64,000 nt of DNA, taken from Ophiura sarsii. Lineage: Eukaryota; Echinodermata; Ophiuroidea; Amphilepidida; Ophiuridae. The translations under genes and the position numbers were made by a program. Below, in pieces: positions 1-10,774 of the stretch. The DNA is taken from the NCBI GenBank assembly GCA_035610835.1, contig CM069457.1, positions 16,028,149 to 16,092,148 on the forward strand, in the 5' to 3' direction. The first letter of the stretch is position 1. The number at the start of each line of letters is the position of its first letter. The notes beneath the pieces were generated by a model. It saw nothing but the letters and a program-made list of their open reading frames with translations. It did no database searches and had not been told where the DNA came from.

Positions 1-620
1 CATTGGCGCTCTTCAATTGGCATCATGTTGCTAAACTAATATTGGACCAATATTGGTTTTACATTGGCGCTCTTCAATTGGCATTATGTTGGCAACCAAT
101 ATTGTTCCAATAATGGGCAAATTATACCAGGGGCGGAAAATAACACGATTGATTTCATATACAAATTCTGACGTGGTCTAAAAATTGCGGCCGCTGTTTC
201 AAGTTATTGCTTCCCGGCCTCTTTGCTAGATCTTGTGTCTTGTCCTGTCCTTTGTTGGTCCTGGCCACGGTTTGGCGCCAATATTGAAAGCCACTATCGG
301 GCCAATGAAACATCAATATTGTAATGTTGTATGGGTTAAAGTTTAGCAAAAAAAATAAAGGTTTAACCAACATTTTTTAACCAACTGCTGTTGGTTAAAA
401 CATATTAACCAACAATTGATTAAAAATTGTAACCAACCACAGGTTAAAGTTTAACCAACCACTGTTGGTCAAAACATATTACCCAACAAATGATTAAAAT
501 GTGTAACCAACCACAGGTTAAAGTTTAACCAACAGCTGTTGGTTACAGTTTTAACCAACCAATTGTGTGGTTCACCTGGTAACCTCCCGTTGGTTAAAAT
601 TTTAACCAACATGGTTAAAG
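1..620. repeat. Short tandem and inverted repeats with TTGGTTAAA motifs
   Basis: Positions 1-125 hold two diverged copies of a roughly 62-bp unit beginning CATTGGCGCTCTTCAATTGG. From about 365 to 620 the motif TTAACCAAC / GTTGGTTAA recurs in both orientations every 20-40 bp, so the strand can fold on itself repeatedly. No gene is seen. This looks like the inside or end of a DNA transposon whose other end may lie outside the window; the same kind of AAC/GTT-rich subterminal repeat occurs in the related sequence at 40028-40990. Confidence 0.5.
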
Positions 621-957
621 ATTTTAACCTTTGTTCTGAGAGTGTCCTATTTTTATTACTAAGTTACAGAGACGGTGATGTCCCAAAAAAATTCGCGCGG
701 TCACAAATTTCGCACGGTAAAAAATCACACGGTCCAAAAAGCAGCCCAGTGAACATATATTGGTCAATTCTCAGGGTTTTAATCAATTTGTTCTATAAAA
801 TGTTCCTAAAAACCAAGAAGAAAAATGGTCATTTTTAAATAGTTATAACGTAATAAGCACTACATCCGGAGAGTGGGGCGGGGGCACAAAGGGGGGCGGG
901 GGCAACCTGCCCCCCCCCCCCTGAGCTACGCCACTGTTCATACCCAGATAGCAAGAC
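621..957. other. Non-coding, with a probable hAT-like terminus near 936
   Basis: No supported gene. Near 855-936 there are G- and C-runs ending in a sequence that reads CAGTGGCGTAGCTCAG on the minus strand. That resembles the terminus common to many invertebrate hAT elements. I cannot find a convincing partner terminus, so this may be a solo or truncated end. Confidence 0.3.
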
Positions 958-1675
958 TACGTTTGGCAAACGTTCATAGTAAAAACACCATTGATAAGAG
1001 ATGTCAGATATAATGTATAAGCCTATAGTTTAATAACATGTTAAAATAAATTACAGATTCACTACCGAACGGGAATAGTGTATGTAGCTCTGCTGCATCG
1101 CCTAGAATTCCAATTACAAGTTACCGGTTCACTACCGGGAGGAAGTGATGTATGTAGCTCTGCTGCATCGCCCAGAATTCACATTATTTTGCCTACCGCG
1201 TGTTGCTATACAAAAATGCTCAATATATAATAAAAACATTTCATACAAATAAAATACCCAACATATGGCTATATTTGATAAATTAAGCAACAGTTGCTAT
1301 ACAAAAATGCTCAATATATAATGAAAACAAGGAGTAATTCTGTTATACCCTTCACAGAGGTATTCATAGTGCATGATTTTTAAAAACGACGCATACTACC
1401 GATGTTGGTGTGTAGGGTATAACAGAATTATGCCGAAAACAATTCACAAATTAAGCAACAGTCACAAAATGCCCAACAAATGGTTAATTAATAATAACCA
1501 ACTGTTGTGTTATTAAGATTGTGGAACTGCTGAGTAACTGGAATTGTTCAACTGTTGATGAAAACATGTTATCCAACGGTTTTGGGTAAAATTTACGCAA
1601 CTGTTAAGCGGTTGCATACTTCAACAACGTTGTGTAAAATGTTGAGTAAATAGTTCAGCAACCTTTTTGCAGTGT
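958..1675 (-). mobile_element. DNA element with terminus ACACTGCAAAAAGG, copy 1 (inverted relative to 40.0 kb)
   Basis: Read on the minus strand, this stretch matches 40028-40600 along most of its length. Both share the terminal motif ACACTGCAAAAAGGTTGC, the GTTG/CAAC-rich subterminal part, and a middle block with two GATGCAGCAGAGCTACATAC-like copies about 67 bp apart. It encodes no transposase. It is interrupted at 1331-1434 by a small MITE that the 40-kb copy lacks. The inner boundary (about 958) is where similarity fades and is approximate. Confidence 0.65.
1331..1434. mobile_element. 104-bp MITE with 21-bp TIRs and 8-bp TSD
   Basis: The ends form an imperfect 21-bp terminal inverted repeat (1331-1351 against 1414-1434) whose inner part is TAATTCTGTTATACCCT. 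It is flanked by identical 8-bp copies of GAAAACAA at 1323-1330 and 1435-1442. The paralogous sequence at 40261-40268 (minus strand) has one copy of GAAAACAA and no insert, a true empty site. An 8-bp duplication fits hAT-type transposition, but the terminal bases are not the classic hAT CAGNG, so the superfamily is tentative. Confidence 0.88.
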
Positions 1676-3690
1676 AGACCCCAAAAGAGGTTTTCTTCCC
1701 AGCTTTCACTGAAAATTATACCGTGCCTATATAGTGTATTGTCGCCCGGCTATTTTTGTTTACATCCGGGTCTTTTGCCGTTTACAACAAAGCAGAGCAG
1801 TTGGTAAACTCTACTCATCATCCATACACAAGAAACGAGATCGTTCCCAGTGATCGCATGAGGCCGCAAGCGAATCTGGTTATAGCAAATTTGCCCAAAG
1901 TCGAGAATGTTTCGCCCGATTTTCGGACTTGCAACTGTAAAAAACATGTATAAACTTGCATCATGTGTAAATATGATATCATGAGTATGCAAAGGAATCT
2001 CATGGGCAAATATTCTTATGATGGTGAACTTTGCACTAATCATAAACAAGTATTCATACATCTGAGTTGTTCAGTAATTGACCTTGTTACATTCGTGAAA
2101 TAGACGTATAAACTATCTATTCCACTAGTATATAATGGAAATGCTTTTTGATAACCGACACTATCTAAGAAAATGTAGAAGTTCACAGTTCATTACATTG
2201 CAGTAAAAGTACGAGATTGTAATGTTTATCGGTGCACTAATTGGTCTGAGCATGCTCAGTTAGAATACACACACTACTGACGTATATATACGCTCGGCAC
2301 CATAAAAAATAAAAACTTGCCGGCCAAAAAAACCACAAAAAAACATCCGACCCCAACTTCCTACGCCCCCCCCCCCCCCCCCCCCCTTGAAGTCTAATGG
2401 TGCGTCCCTTAGTAGGCTTACATGTGTTGGCATTATTGTTTTACTCAGTTGTCCTGTATCAAGTGCACAATATTTCACTGACGAGGTTTCTGTGACGCCT
2501 TTTGTTATAATTGCAGATAGCATTATCTTCATGAGGAACTCATGTTATCTGAGTAGCTGAGCAAAGTTGAACTATCTTTGCCTTTGGTTATAAAAAGGTT
2601 TCGTTGACACCAGGAGGAAGTTGTTTGATCGCAAGAGCCAAACTGTGTGTCACTTCAATTACCTGACAAGAGTCTAATAAGTGGAAGAACTACACGCAGG
2701 TTGTTTCTGTTTACCAAGTGGTATGTATATAATGTTGGCATAACCATTATAGTCGGGTATGTACAGGGAGGTTTACGGGGGGTGTCTGTGTTAGACCACT
2801 TATAACTCATCTAGTATTTTTGCCCTGTTAACTTAGTTCAAAATCCAAAATGACTGCCAAAATGGCCCCAAAATGGTTCCCGAAGTGGCTGCACAAATTG
2901 TCAAATTCCAACCTAAATGTATGATGAAAATATAGGGATGTATATTAGAGACAAAACGTACCTATAGGTCAATTAAAACCGTTTTAAATTACAGATATCT
3001 TTTGAACATACTATAAACAATAAAAGTCACTGACATTTTTGAGAAATATGCCCTCTAATTAGCCAGAACCAGTCCAGGACAGTCATTAGTTTTAACCCTA
3101 GCCCAGAGAACCGCTGCAAAAGTAATTATTTGCTTTTCGTAAGAACTAAGAGATCTTCAATATACAGGACTAAATGGAGGGATTACAAGTCACTCTAAGT
3201 GATGATTTTCTACCACTGACTACCTGATTGACATTTATAATGGTTACTTAACGAAAACTCAAAATGTGACTATCCTAAGGTATCACTGTGGCTTGACTTG
3301 TAACAACGAACATTTGACTGAATAGCAGTATTCCAGTATGCTAAAGGCGTAGCAATACATTCGATTTTATATTATACTATTTGCAAGCCAACAAAGGTTG
3401 GTATTGCCAACCATCGAATCTATACAAGATATTACAGTATTATATTCAGAAATCATCCATTGTTTTCTATTTCGGAGAAAACCTAAAAAACAAATATTTA
3501 TCTTTAGTGTAATTGTCCTTGTCCGTTTTCCAAAATCTCTCACTGGCTTTGATTGCATGAAAACAAAGTAAAACAGATATCATTTATCATTTACTATAAA
3601 TGGGAAGCTATGATTCAGAGCTATAATCATGGCAAATGTCATGAGGCTGACATTTATATTAGCGATGTTATGAGTGAGGAGGTAGAACTT
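1676..3690. other. Non-coding stretch, no supported gene
   Basis: Open frames exist on both strands at 1750-2061 but overlap each other and match nothing I recognise. A TATATAG box lies near 1730. A C-run of about 22 bases sits near 2366-2388, preceded by CCTACG, which resembles the G/C-run ends of the element near 936. From 2820 on, phrases such as CCAAAATGGC resemble the repeats at 3720-3950 and 7320-8090, suggesting old dispersed repeats. Confidence 0.4.
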
Positions 3691-3941
3691 ATTGAATGAC
3701 CCTCGTATAAGGCCCACCTCTGGGACAATTTTGATTCTGTATCACTTTCCAAAATGGCTTCCAGAATGATTAAGTTGATGTTAAATGACCTAAACTAATT
3801 GTTTTGTATTGTAAATGGCCATACTTAATATGTAATACCAATGCCCCAACATTTAATATGACAGCATTCAATGATATGATGAAGCCTAGGGGCTGTAGAT
3901 CTAGTTGAGTATTTTAAAATATCCAAGATAGCTGCATAATA

Positions 3942-4527
3942 CAGGGTGAGTCAAAATAGTCAGGTCCCGTTTTCAAAAAATCAAGAAAAATACTTCTTGT
4001 ACAAAATTGGTAATTGTTTTCATTGTTTATGAGAGTAGACATACTTCTTCATACCTGGTGATGTTTTCACGACAATATCATATTCCACGCCAGATTTACA
4101 ACATATTTACGAAAAGACGCGTAATCCAAAGTATTCCAAGTTTGGTGGTGGATGTTAATAATACTGTAATATTAGTCATTCATACAACACAACACACTGT
4201 ATAACTGTTGCAATTTATACCACAATATCATGTTTTTTTGTTGAATCTCTGATAAATTAAACGATATTGCATGCAAAGTATTTAAATATATGATAATATA
4301 ACTCAGTATTGGACAAATATATTCATAAAAATGGACTATGCACTTTGCACTTCACTGAATTTAGAAAAACTATCATATCTCCCGTTTCGAATAACCAATT
4401 TGAATGAAATAAAATTTAGGTTATAGCTAGTAATGCCACCTTGCCAGGCAAGTCATTAAATATATTCATTTTTGAACTTAAACAAAAAATCAGTGAAATC
4501 GGGACCTGACTATTTTGACTCACCCTG
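3942..4527. mobile_element. Mariner-type MITE, 586 bp, TA target site
   Basis: Both ends read inward CAGGGTGAGTCAAAATAGTC and continue as a near-perfect 28-bp inverted repeat. The flanking dinucleotides are TA (3940-3941 and 4528-4529). CAGGGTG ends plus TA duplication are characteristic of IS630-Tc1-mariner elements. The interior has only a 65-aa chance frame, so this is non-autonomous. It lies in the left arm of the 3.7-6.0 kb palindrome and is therefore younger than it. Confidence 0.88.
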
Positions 4528-5026
4528 TATAAGTAACTAAAAAACAGTATTAGTTTATTGTTAGTGTTACATTAGATATGACCAAATTATCAGCTTTTAA
4601 TTAATCCACACAGTAAATATGTATGTGACATGGTATTTAATGGTATAGACTCCATTCGTTTTCCATTCTGGCCATATTTTGATCAATTGGTGGTAATTAT
4701 TTTGACCATTTGGAGGTAATGCTATTGACCGTACGGCGGTTAAATGTTTAGAAAGTCATTATAATGCCCATCTTTATAACATTACATTGTCAAACTGGAG
4801 TCTATAACATTCAATCATACCTTACATATACAAATACATTTACTGGATGGATTAAAAGCTGTATATATAATAATTTGGTCATATCTAATGTGACACTAAC
4901 AATAAACTAATACTGCTTTTCGGTTATTAACATTTTGCAGCCATCTTGGATATTTTAAAATACTCAAACTAGATCTACAGCCCCTAGGCTTTATCATAGA
5001 CATGTAGTGAATGCTGTCTCATTATA

Positions 5027-5836
5027 AAGGGGTAAAAAAAGTAAAAAGTAAGCCCCCCCCCCTCAAAAAAAAAAAAGATTACTTTTGTTTACATAACTTC
5101 ACACACAATTAGACGTTCCGAAAAGTTGAAACGATTATGAAAAGAGAAAACGCTTGGCTACCAATAGAAAGTTTTACATTTTCGATATCATGTTTACTTT
5201 TCCCAAAACAGTCACATTTCCCCAAAATGATGTTTTCAGGGAAAAGTGGCACTTGGTCCATACCAGTCGATTCAAAAGCTCTCTCTCGTGATTTTTTTAA
5301 AATTTAAAAACTTGTGAAAAAAGTGCTTGGCGTTTTAAAGAAAGTTTCTCCTGTTCATATCATGTTTACTTTTCCCAAAATTGTCTCATTTCCTCAAAAC
5401 GATGTTCTCAGAAACAGTGGCAATTTTCAAAATTCTATACAATTTTGTTTGCGTAACACCCCACACAATTAGACGTTTTAAGAAATTGAAACTTTTCTGA
5501 AAAGGACAAACGCTTAGCTATCCGTACAAAGTTTCCCATTTTCAATATCATTACTTTTCCCAAGAAAGTCAAATATCCCCAAAATGATGTTTCCGTTAAC
5601 ATGAAATTTTTCCAATACAAGTAAGCGCCACTTTTTCTGAAACATCATTTTGAGGAAATGTGATTTTTTTTGGGGGGGGGAAAGTAAACATGATATCGAA
5701 AATGTAAAACATTCTAATGGTAGCCAAGCATTTCCTCTTTTCATAATCGTTTCAATCTTTCAAAACGTCTAATTGTGTGTGAAGTTATGTAAACAAACGT
5801 AATCTAATTTTAAGGGGGGCTTACCCTTTTTTTACC
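5027..5836. mobile_element. Element with long terminal inverted repeats and C/G-run ends
   Basis: The left end (GGGGTAAAAAAAGT... then a C-run) and right end (G-run, GCTTACCCTTTTTTTACCCC) are inverted copies. Similarity continues inward for about 180 bp, including AATTAGACGTT and TTACATTTTCGATATCATG phrases. The interior repeats a CCCAAAATGATGTTTTC-like block about three times. It encodes nothing recognisable. It interrupts the right arm of the larger palindrome; the target duplication is unclear. Confidence 0.75.
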
Positions 5837-6017
5837 CCTATATTTGGGGTTTTGGTATTACATAGTATGGTCAATTACAATACAAAACAATTGTTTTAGG
5901 TTATTTAACATCAACTTAACCATTCTGGCAGCCATTTTGGAAAGTGATATAGTATCAAAATTGTCACAGAGGTGAGCCTTATATCTAAAAGCAATAGCTA
6001 AGCAGTTTAGAACATAT

Positions 6018-7242
6018 CGGCCGAGTGCACCAATGACGGGTAGCTGAAGAATAGCGCTACCTCGCTAGTAACTGAGGCGTAACCCACAATTTTGAGAGCG
6101 CCAATGCGGGGTAAGCTACTAGGCTAGTAACGGCGGGTAATTTACGCTAAATGTTATACCTGGCCGGACCCAAGAGTAAGTTGGGGCATAACGTTGTATG
6201 CCACAAGTCAGTCGATTCTAGCAGTAGCGTAAAATTTGTTGTGAACATTGGAGGGGATGATTCGCTGATGCTGAAAGACCAACTTCGCTTGCATGCACAG
6301 GGGATGTATATTTGAAGTGAAATGTGACCCCTCATAAGCTGAAATATTTTATATTTTGAAAATCCATTCATGCAATTTGGGGATTTTTTTAGTCAAAATT
6401 TAGATCAACTCCTTTTGCCCATTCAAACACTAATCGCACCGACCTTGGGTCATATTTTGACCAAAATGTACTAATTGTCCAAGGATCTTAAATAATGACT
6501 AAATAAATAAATAAATAAATAAACTCATTATTGTTTTATTAATTAAAAACTGAAGTTTCAACATTATTGTGAGTGGAAGGGTAAAACTAGAAGAACGAAA
6601 AAAAGAAAGCAAATCTTGCCGTGCGTTATCTGGGGATCGAACCGGGGTCCTAGCGGTTAACAAGCGAAGGACACGGTATCCACGCCACGGAAATAGCTGT
6701 GTTAAGAGATGTGTTATAATTGTATATAATTGTTTGCATCGGGTGCTTGTGTTTGTCATTAAAATTGTGCTTTTTGGTGCAATATTTGTGTGTGCCCCTC
6801 GCCCAAAATATGTTTGTAATGTCTTGATAGTCCTTATTTTTGAAAAAGCGTTGAACAAATTCGAAATTTTTGGCCAAAGAAATACCGTCATTTTTTTGTT
6901 TGGAACGCAGGCAGACTCAACGTGATTATTTATGTTAATTATGTACACTCACCTATGACCTAGCGAGTGACGACACATTTTAAATATTACGGAGGACCAC
7001 TCACGTCAGTATTATACAATAAACTATAGGTTAACACTTTGCATATGCGACAATTTATTTTGTAAGGGGACGATGCTGATTAATGTAGATATTTACCTCG
7101 CTAGTTGCTATTCTGATGTTACTCGCCAGTTATGCTCTACGAATTACATCGTTAGTAAGTTATGCTACAGTTAGAGCATAACTACTAGGGAGGTAGCTTA
7201 CCTCCCTAGTATTAAGTTACCCGTCATTGGTGCACTCGGCCG
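6018..7242 (+). mobile_element. CGGCCG-ended non-autonomous transposon, copy A
   Basis: The ends read inward CGGCCGAGTGCACCAATGAC, with the TIR extending about 28 bp. Two near-identical relatives lie at 41000-42216 (same orientation) and 42447-43668 (inverted). Subterminal parts repeat CTAGTAACT/AGTTATGCTC motifs. Frames of 118 and 149 aa overlap on opposite strands and are conserved between copies only because the DNA is; they resemble no transposase. The interior (minus strand, about 6618-6690) carries a tRNA-like block with GGTTCGATCC, an RNA polymerase III box B. Superfamily not assigned. Confidence 0.85.
6618..6690 (-). pseudogene. tRNA-like block inside transposon copy A
   Basis: On the minus strand a box-A-like GTGGCGTGGATACC is followed about 30 nt later by CCCCGGTTCGATCCCC, a good box B. 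The T-stem does not pair well, so this is a tRNA-derived relic and not a working tRNA. Equivalent blocks lie in copies B (41597-41669, minus) and C (42993-43065, plus), and a relative with an intact T-arm at 62955-63024. Confidence 0.55.
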
Positions 7243-7319
7243 AGTACTGTTTGGTGAATGCGGTGTAATAATTATACACTCTTACAATAATTATCAATTA
7301 TCTATTTTGTATTAGCATA

Positions 7320-8060
7320 CACTCATGTAGACTATTTGTACATTGACAGCGGCCATTTTGGTGGCAATCTTGGATATAAAGTATGTTGTTGCAATGCAAT
7401 TAAACTGGATATGAGTTTCTAGTGGTCTAATACATACATTCCAATGTTAAACACATACTCTCATCATACATTTTGGTTATTATCCCGATTTATAGAATTC
7501 CGACAATTCTGTGGCCCCATGCATGAACCCCGTATCCCATATTTTCATGTTTGGGTTAGTACGCTGTGGCCTTTGGCTTCTCTTAGAGTCACATTTTGTG
7601 ATTTGTCATATTTTCTAAAAGCGAAAAATAGGCTTTTTAGATAAAATATTGCCAATTACAAAATTTGACACTAAGAGAAGCCAAGGCCACAGCGTAAACC
7701 CAAACATGAACATGTGGGAAACGGGGTTCATGCATGGGGCCTTCAGTCATTTTGGGACCCATTTTGGGGGCCATTTTAGATTTCTAAGTATGTTAAAAAA
7801 AGAAGGAACACTGGATATGAATTACTAGTGGTCTAACACATACATCCCATCGTTAAAATTATATTTTCATAATACATTTTGGTTGATATTATGCTTTTTT
7901 ATGGAATTGACTACTTTTGATCATTTTTGGTTATGAATTTGGCGGCCATTTCGGTTTAAAGTATGTTAACAAAGCAAAAATACTATATATAAGTTTCTAG
8001 TGGTCTAAAACATGCATACCATTGTTAAAACTACTTTGATCATGCATGCTGGTTCATTAT
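7320..8060. repeat. Three diverged tandem units of about 150-200 bp
   Basis: Each unit has a GGCCATTTT-type start, AAGTATGTT, GAGTTTCTAGTGGTCTAA or close variant, CATACAT, and TTGGTT..ATTATGCC..TTTATGGAATT. Units begin near 7330, 7742 and 7935. The first is interrupted by the palindromic MITE at 7513-7741. No gene is present. Confidence 0.65.
7513..7741. mobile_element. 229-bp palindromic MITE
   Basis: The outer about 70 bp on each side are inverted copies: GGCCCCATGCATGAACCCC at the left and its complement at the right, then CATGTTTGGGTT, GCTGTGGCCTT and GGCTTCTCTTAG. The central about 80 bp are AT-rich. It is inserted in a tandem repeat unit. A target duplication is not obvious. Confidence 0.8.
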
Positions 8061-8087
8061 GCCCATTTATGGAATTTTACCATTGCC

Positions 8088-8194
8088 TCATTACCTCAAA
8101 ATCATGGTTATAGAGTGAATTTAGACTAGAGTAAAATAAGTTGTCGGTAATCCGACAGTTTATTTTCACTCTAAAACCATGATTTTGAAGTAAT
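8088..8194. repeat. About 105-bp near-perfect palindrome
   Basis: The arms (CTCAAAATCATGG...AGAGTGAA and its complement) flank a centre containing TGTCGGTAATCCGACA. It could extrude as a cruciform or be a tiny foldback MITE. No coding content. Confidence 0.75.
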
Positions 8195-8228
8195 TAAGAA
8201 TCGTATCGCCCTGTAACTTGGAATGTAT

Positions 8229-8330
8229 GTACGATTTATGATCAGAAATGTAAATCTGCAAGAAAATCTGCTTTCATTTTTTTTCGCTGTTGAGGACGTT
8301 CCCTGGAAAGATCACATAATATACCTTTAA
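8229..8330 (+). repeat. Dispersed repeat, also at 50599-50662 and 50839-50953
   Basis: Shares ATTTATGATCAGAAATGTAA, TCTGCAAGAAAATCTGCTTT and AATATACCTTTAATT with 50839-50953, and is inverted relative to 50599-50662. A ribosome- or protein-related function is not evident; probably a terminal part of an old transposon. Confidence 0.6.
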
Positions 8331-8633
8331 TTCACAGTCTATCCTGTAAAATGTCACGATTTAGTAATTTCATTGTAGACCACATCGAAGTTATCAGCAT
8401 CACTCACCACATAAATTGTTTCAACCAAATTTCAATCTAGCGCCATTATTCAACCGTTTCCCCGTAAATCATTAAACTTCACGGTTCCTACGTAACTTAT
8501 CTTTTGAAACAATTCAATTTTTAATATTTCATTTTTCTCGGCAATCTCTCAATGCCCCTTTAAGTAATTTATGTACCGTAATGCATGTACCCTCGGAGTA
8601 GATTGTGGACATTGACGTAATGTTGTAATGGTT

Positions 8634-8766
8634 AATGAGCAAAAAAAAGGTTCAAAAACATCCCTCTGCCGTTATTTTGCATGTTTTTACAATCTTAGAA
8701 ATGTTAAAAAGTTATTTTGGGACACTATAATTACTATTATTTTGTTTATATTTTTACAGTTTCTTT
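8634..8766 (+). repeat. Leading segment of the 48-bp array, duplicated at 10395-10545
   Basis: Shares TGAGCAAAAA, GGTTCAAAAACATC, CTCTGCCGT, TTTTGGGA-CACTATAATTACT and a TTTACAGT.TCTTTCTGTGTG end with 10395-10545. It is therefore the sequence that originally preceded the repeat array, duplicated with part of it. Confidence 0.75.
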
Positions 8767-10770
8767 CTGTGTGATAACAGGGCTTGCTTTTTGTTTATTT
8801 TTTACGGTTTCTTTCTGTGTGATAACAGGGCTTGCTTTTTGTTTATTTTTTACGGTTTCTTTCTGTGTGATAACAGGGCTTGTTTTTTGTTTGTTTTTAC
8901 AGTTTCTTTCTGTGTGATAACAGGGCTTGCTTTTTGTTTATTTTTTACGGTTTCTTTCTGTGTGATAACAGGGCTTGCTTTTTGTTTATTTTTTACGGTT
9001 TCTTTCTGTGTGATAACAGGGCTTGCTTTTTGTTTATTTTTTACGGTTTCTTTCTGTGTGATAACAGGGCTTGTTTTTTGTTTGTTTTTACGGGTTTTTT
9101 CTGTGTGATAACAGGGCTTGTTTTTTGTTTGTTTTTACAGTTTCTTTCTGTATGATTACATGGTTTTGGTTTTTGCTTAAATTTTACAGGGTTTGATTTT
9201 AATTTATTTTTTACATTTTTTCTGTGTAATAACATGGTTTAGTGTTTGCTTATTTTTTGCGGTTTCTTTCTATATGATAACATGTTTGCTTCTGTTATTT
9301 TTTTATAGTTTATTGCTGTGTGTTTTTATACAGCTTCTTTTTGTGTGATAACATGTCGAAAGTACTAGGATATACGGGACCAAATCCTAGTAATGGGCGA
9401 CCAGTATACAAGAAAACCGCTACCAACGATGAGAACATAATAAATTGCTTTTTGCTTATTTTTTACAGTCTCTTTGTGTGATAACGTGGTTTGCCTTTTA
9501 CTTATTTGTTAGAGTATTTTTCTGTGTGACAATATGGTTTGCTTTTTTTTGTTGATTTTTTTACAGTTTCTTTCTGTGTGATAACAGGGTTTGTTTTTTG
9601 CTTATTTTTTGCGGTTTCTTTCTATGTGATAACATGGCATGCTTTTTGTTGAACAAATTACAATTGCTTTCTATGTGATATCAGGGTTTGCTTTTAGTTT
9701 ATTTTTTACAGTTCATTTCTGTGTAATAACAGGGTTTGCTTTTTATTTAATATTTTACAGATTATTTCTGTGTGATAACAAGGGTTTGTTTTTGTTTTTG
9801 TACAGTTTATTTCTGTGTGATATCAGGGTTTGCTTTTTGTTTTTGTTTTTACAGTTTCTTTCTGTGTGGTAACATGGTTTGCTTCTTGTTGTTATTTACT
9901 GTTTCTTTCTGAGTGCTTTTAGTTTATTTTTTACAGTTTATTTCTGTGTAATAACAGGGTTTGCTTTTTATTTATTAAAATAGTTTACAGATTATTTCTG
10001 TGTGATAACAAGAGTTTGTTTTTGTTTTTTACAGTTTATTTCTGTGTGATGGTTTGTTTCTTTATTTACAGTTTCTTTCTGTGTGATATCGGGGTTTGCT
10101 TTTTGTTTGTTTGGGGTTTTTTTGTGTTTTTTTCACAGTTTCTTTCTGTGTGGTAACATGGTTTGCTTCTTGTTGTTATTAACTGTTTCTTTCTGTGTGA
10201 TAACATGGTTTGCTTTTTGCTGATTTTTTACAGTTTCTTTCTGTGTGATAACAAGGTTTGGTTTAATAATTGACTACAAGCATTCCCAAAATTCCAGAAG
10301 TGGTCATTGTGGTGAGACTCGGATTGTATCGATTAGGCCTACCATTGATTTTGAGTCAAAGGTAGCCATATTATCTGTCCATGCCATGCAGTTATATCAT
10401 AAAAATGAGCAAAAACTAGGTTCAAAAACATCACTCTGCCGTAATGTTGCATGTGTTGACAATTTAAAAATGTTAAAACATGTTTTTGGGAACACTATAA
10501 TTACTTACTTTTTGTTCATATGTTTACAGTATCTTTCTGTGTGAAAACGGGGTTTGCTTTTTGATGTTTACAGTTACTTTCTGGGTGATAACAGAGTTCA
10601 CATTTTGTTTCATTTTTTACAATTTCTTTCTGTTTAATATCATGGTTTCCTTAGTTTTTATTTCTTTCTGTGTGATAACATAGTTTGCTTTTCGCTTATT
10701 CTTACAATTTCTTTGTGTGTGATGAATGGTTTGCTTTTTGTTTGTTTTTTACAGTTTCTTTCTATTGTGA
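8755..10770 (+). repeat. 48-bp minisatellite, about 40 units, acceptor-like
   Basis: The unit has a T-rich tract, TTTTTTACAG (or ACGG), then TTTCTTTCTGTGTGATAACA, then GGG/TGG.TTGCTTTTTG. The first seven units (8755-9140) are almost identical at 48 bp; later units drift and carry indels. Each unit resembles a polypyrimidine tract plus a 3' splice site. Because 48 is divisible by three, long open frames with 16-residue repeats appear in several frames; they are not genes. An unrelated segment (9357-9440) containing the inverted CTAGGATA..AATCCTAG interrupts the array. The last unit runs into the coding exon at 10775. Confidence 0.88.
10741..10754 (+). promoter_or_regulatory. Predicted 3' splice site before the 192-aa ORF
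   Basis: TTTGTTTTTTACAG is a near-ideal polypyrimidine tract plus AG. The exon would start at 10755. The same motif recurs in most units of the upstream 48-bp array, so the true acceptor, if any, cannot be decided without transcript data. Confidence 0.45.
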
Positions 10771-10774
10771 TAAC

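Larger units (their letters stand above)
3700..5985. mobile_element. Large palindromic element, both arms interrupted by younger insertions
   Basis: The outer left arm (about 3705-3940) reappears inverted at 4928-5020 and 5837-5980; phrases such as AGTATTTTAAAATATCCAAG and the run around CCACCTCTG/CAGAGGTGAG pair. The inner left arm (about 4535-4655) pairs with 4795-4925. The centre is near 4725. The left arm is split by the mariner-type MITE at 3942-4527 and the right arm by the long-TIR element at 5027-5836. No transposase is seen. The arms are diverged, so this is old and probably no longer mobile. Confidence 0.75.

Noticed and set aside
1750..2061. 103-aa minus or 65-aa plus frame as a gene
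   Set aside because: Both strands are open across the same DNA, with no recognisable domain and no splice or poly(A) context.
6499..6948. 149-aa and 118-aa frames as a transposase of the CGGCCG element
   Set aside because: They overlap antisense to each other, include the tRNA-like block and carry no DDE or zinc-finger motifs. Repetition at 41.5 kb reflects DNA identity.
8717..9235. Frames of 64-105 aa with 16-residue hydrophobic repeats
   Set aside because: They are translations of the 48-bp minisatellite, whose length is a multiple of three. No gene context.
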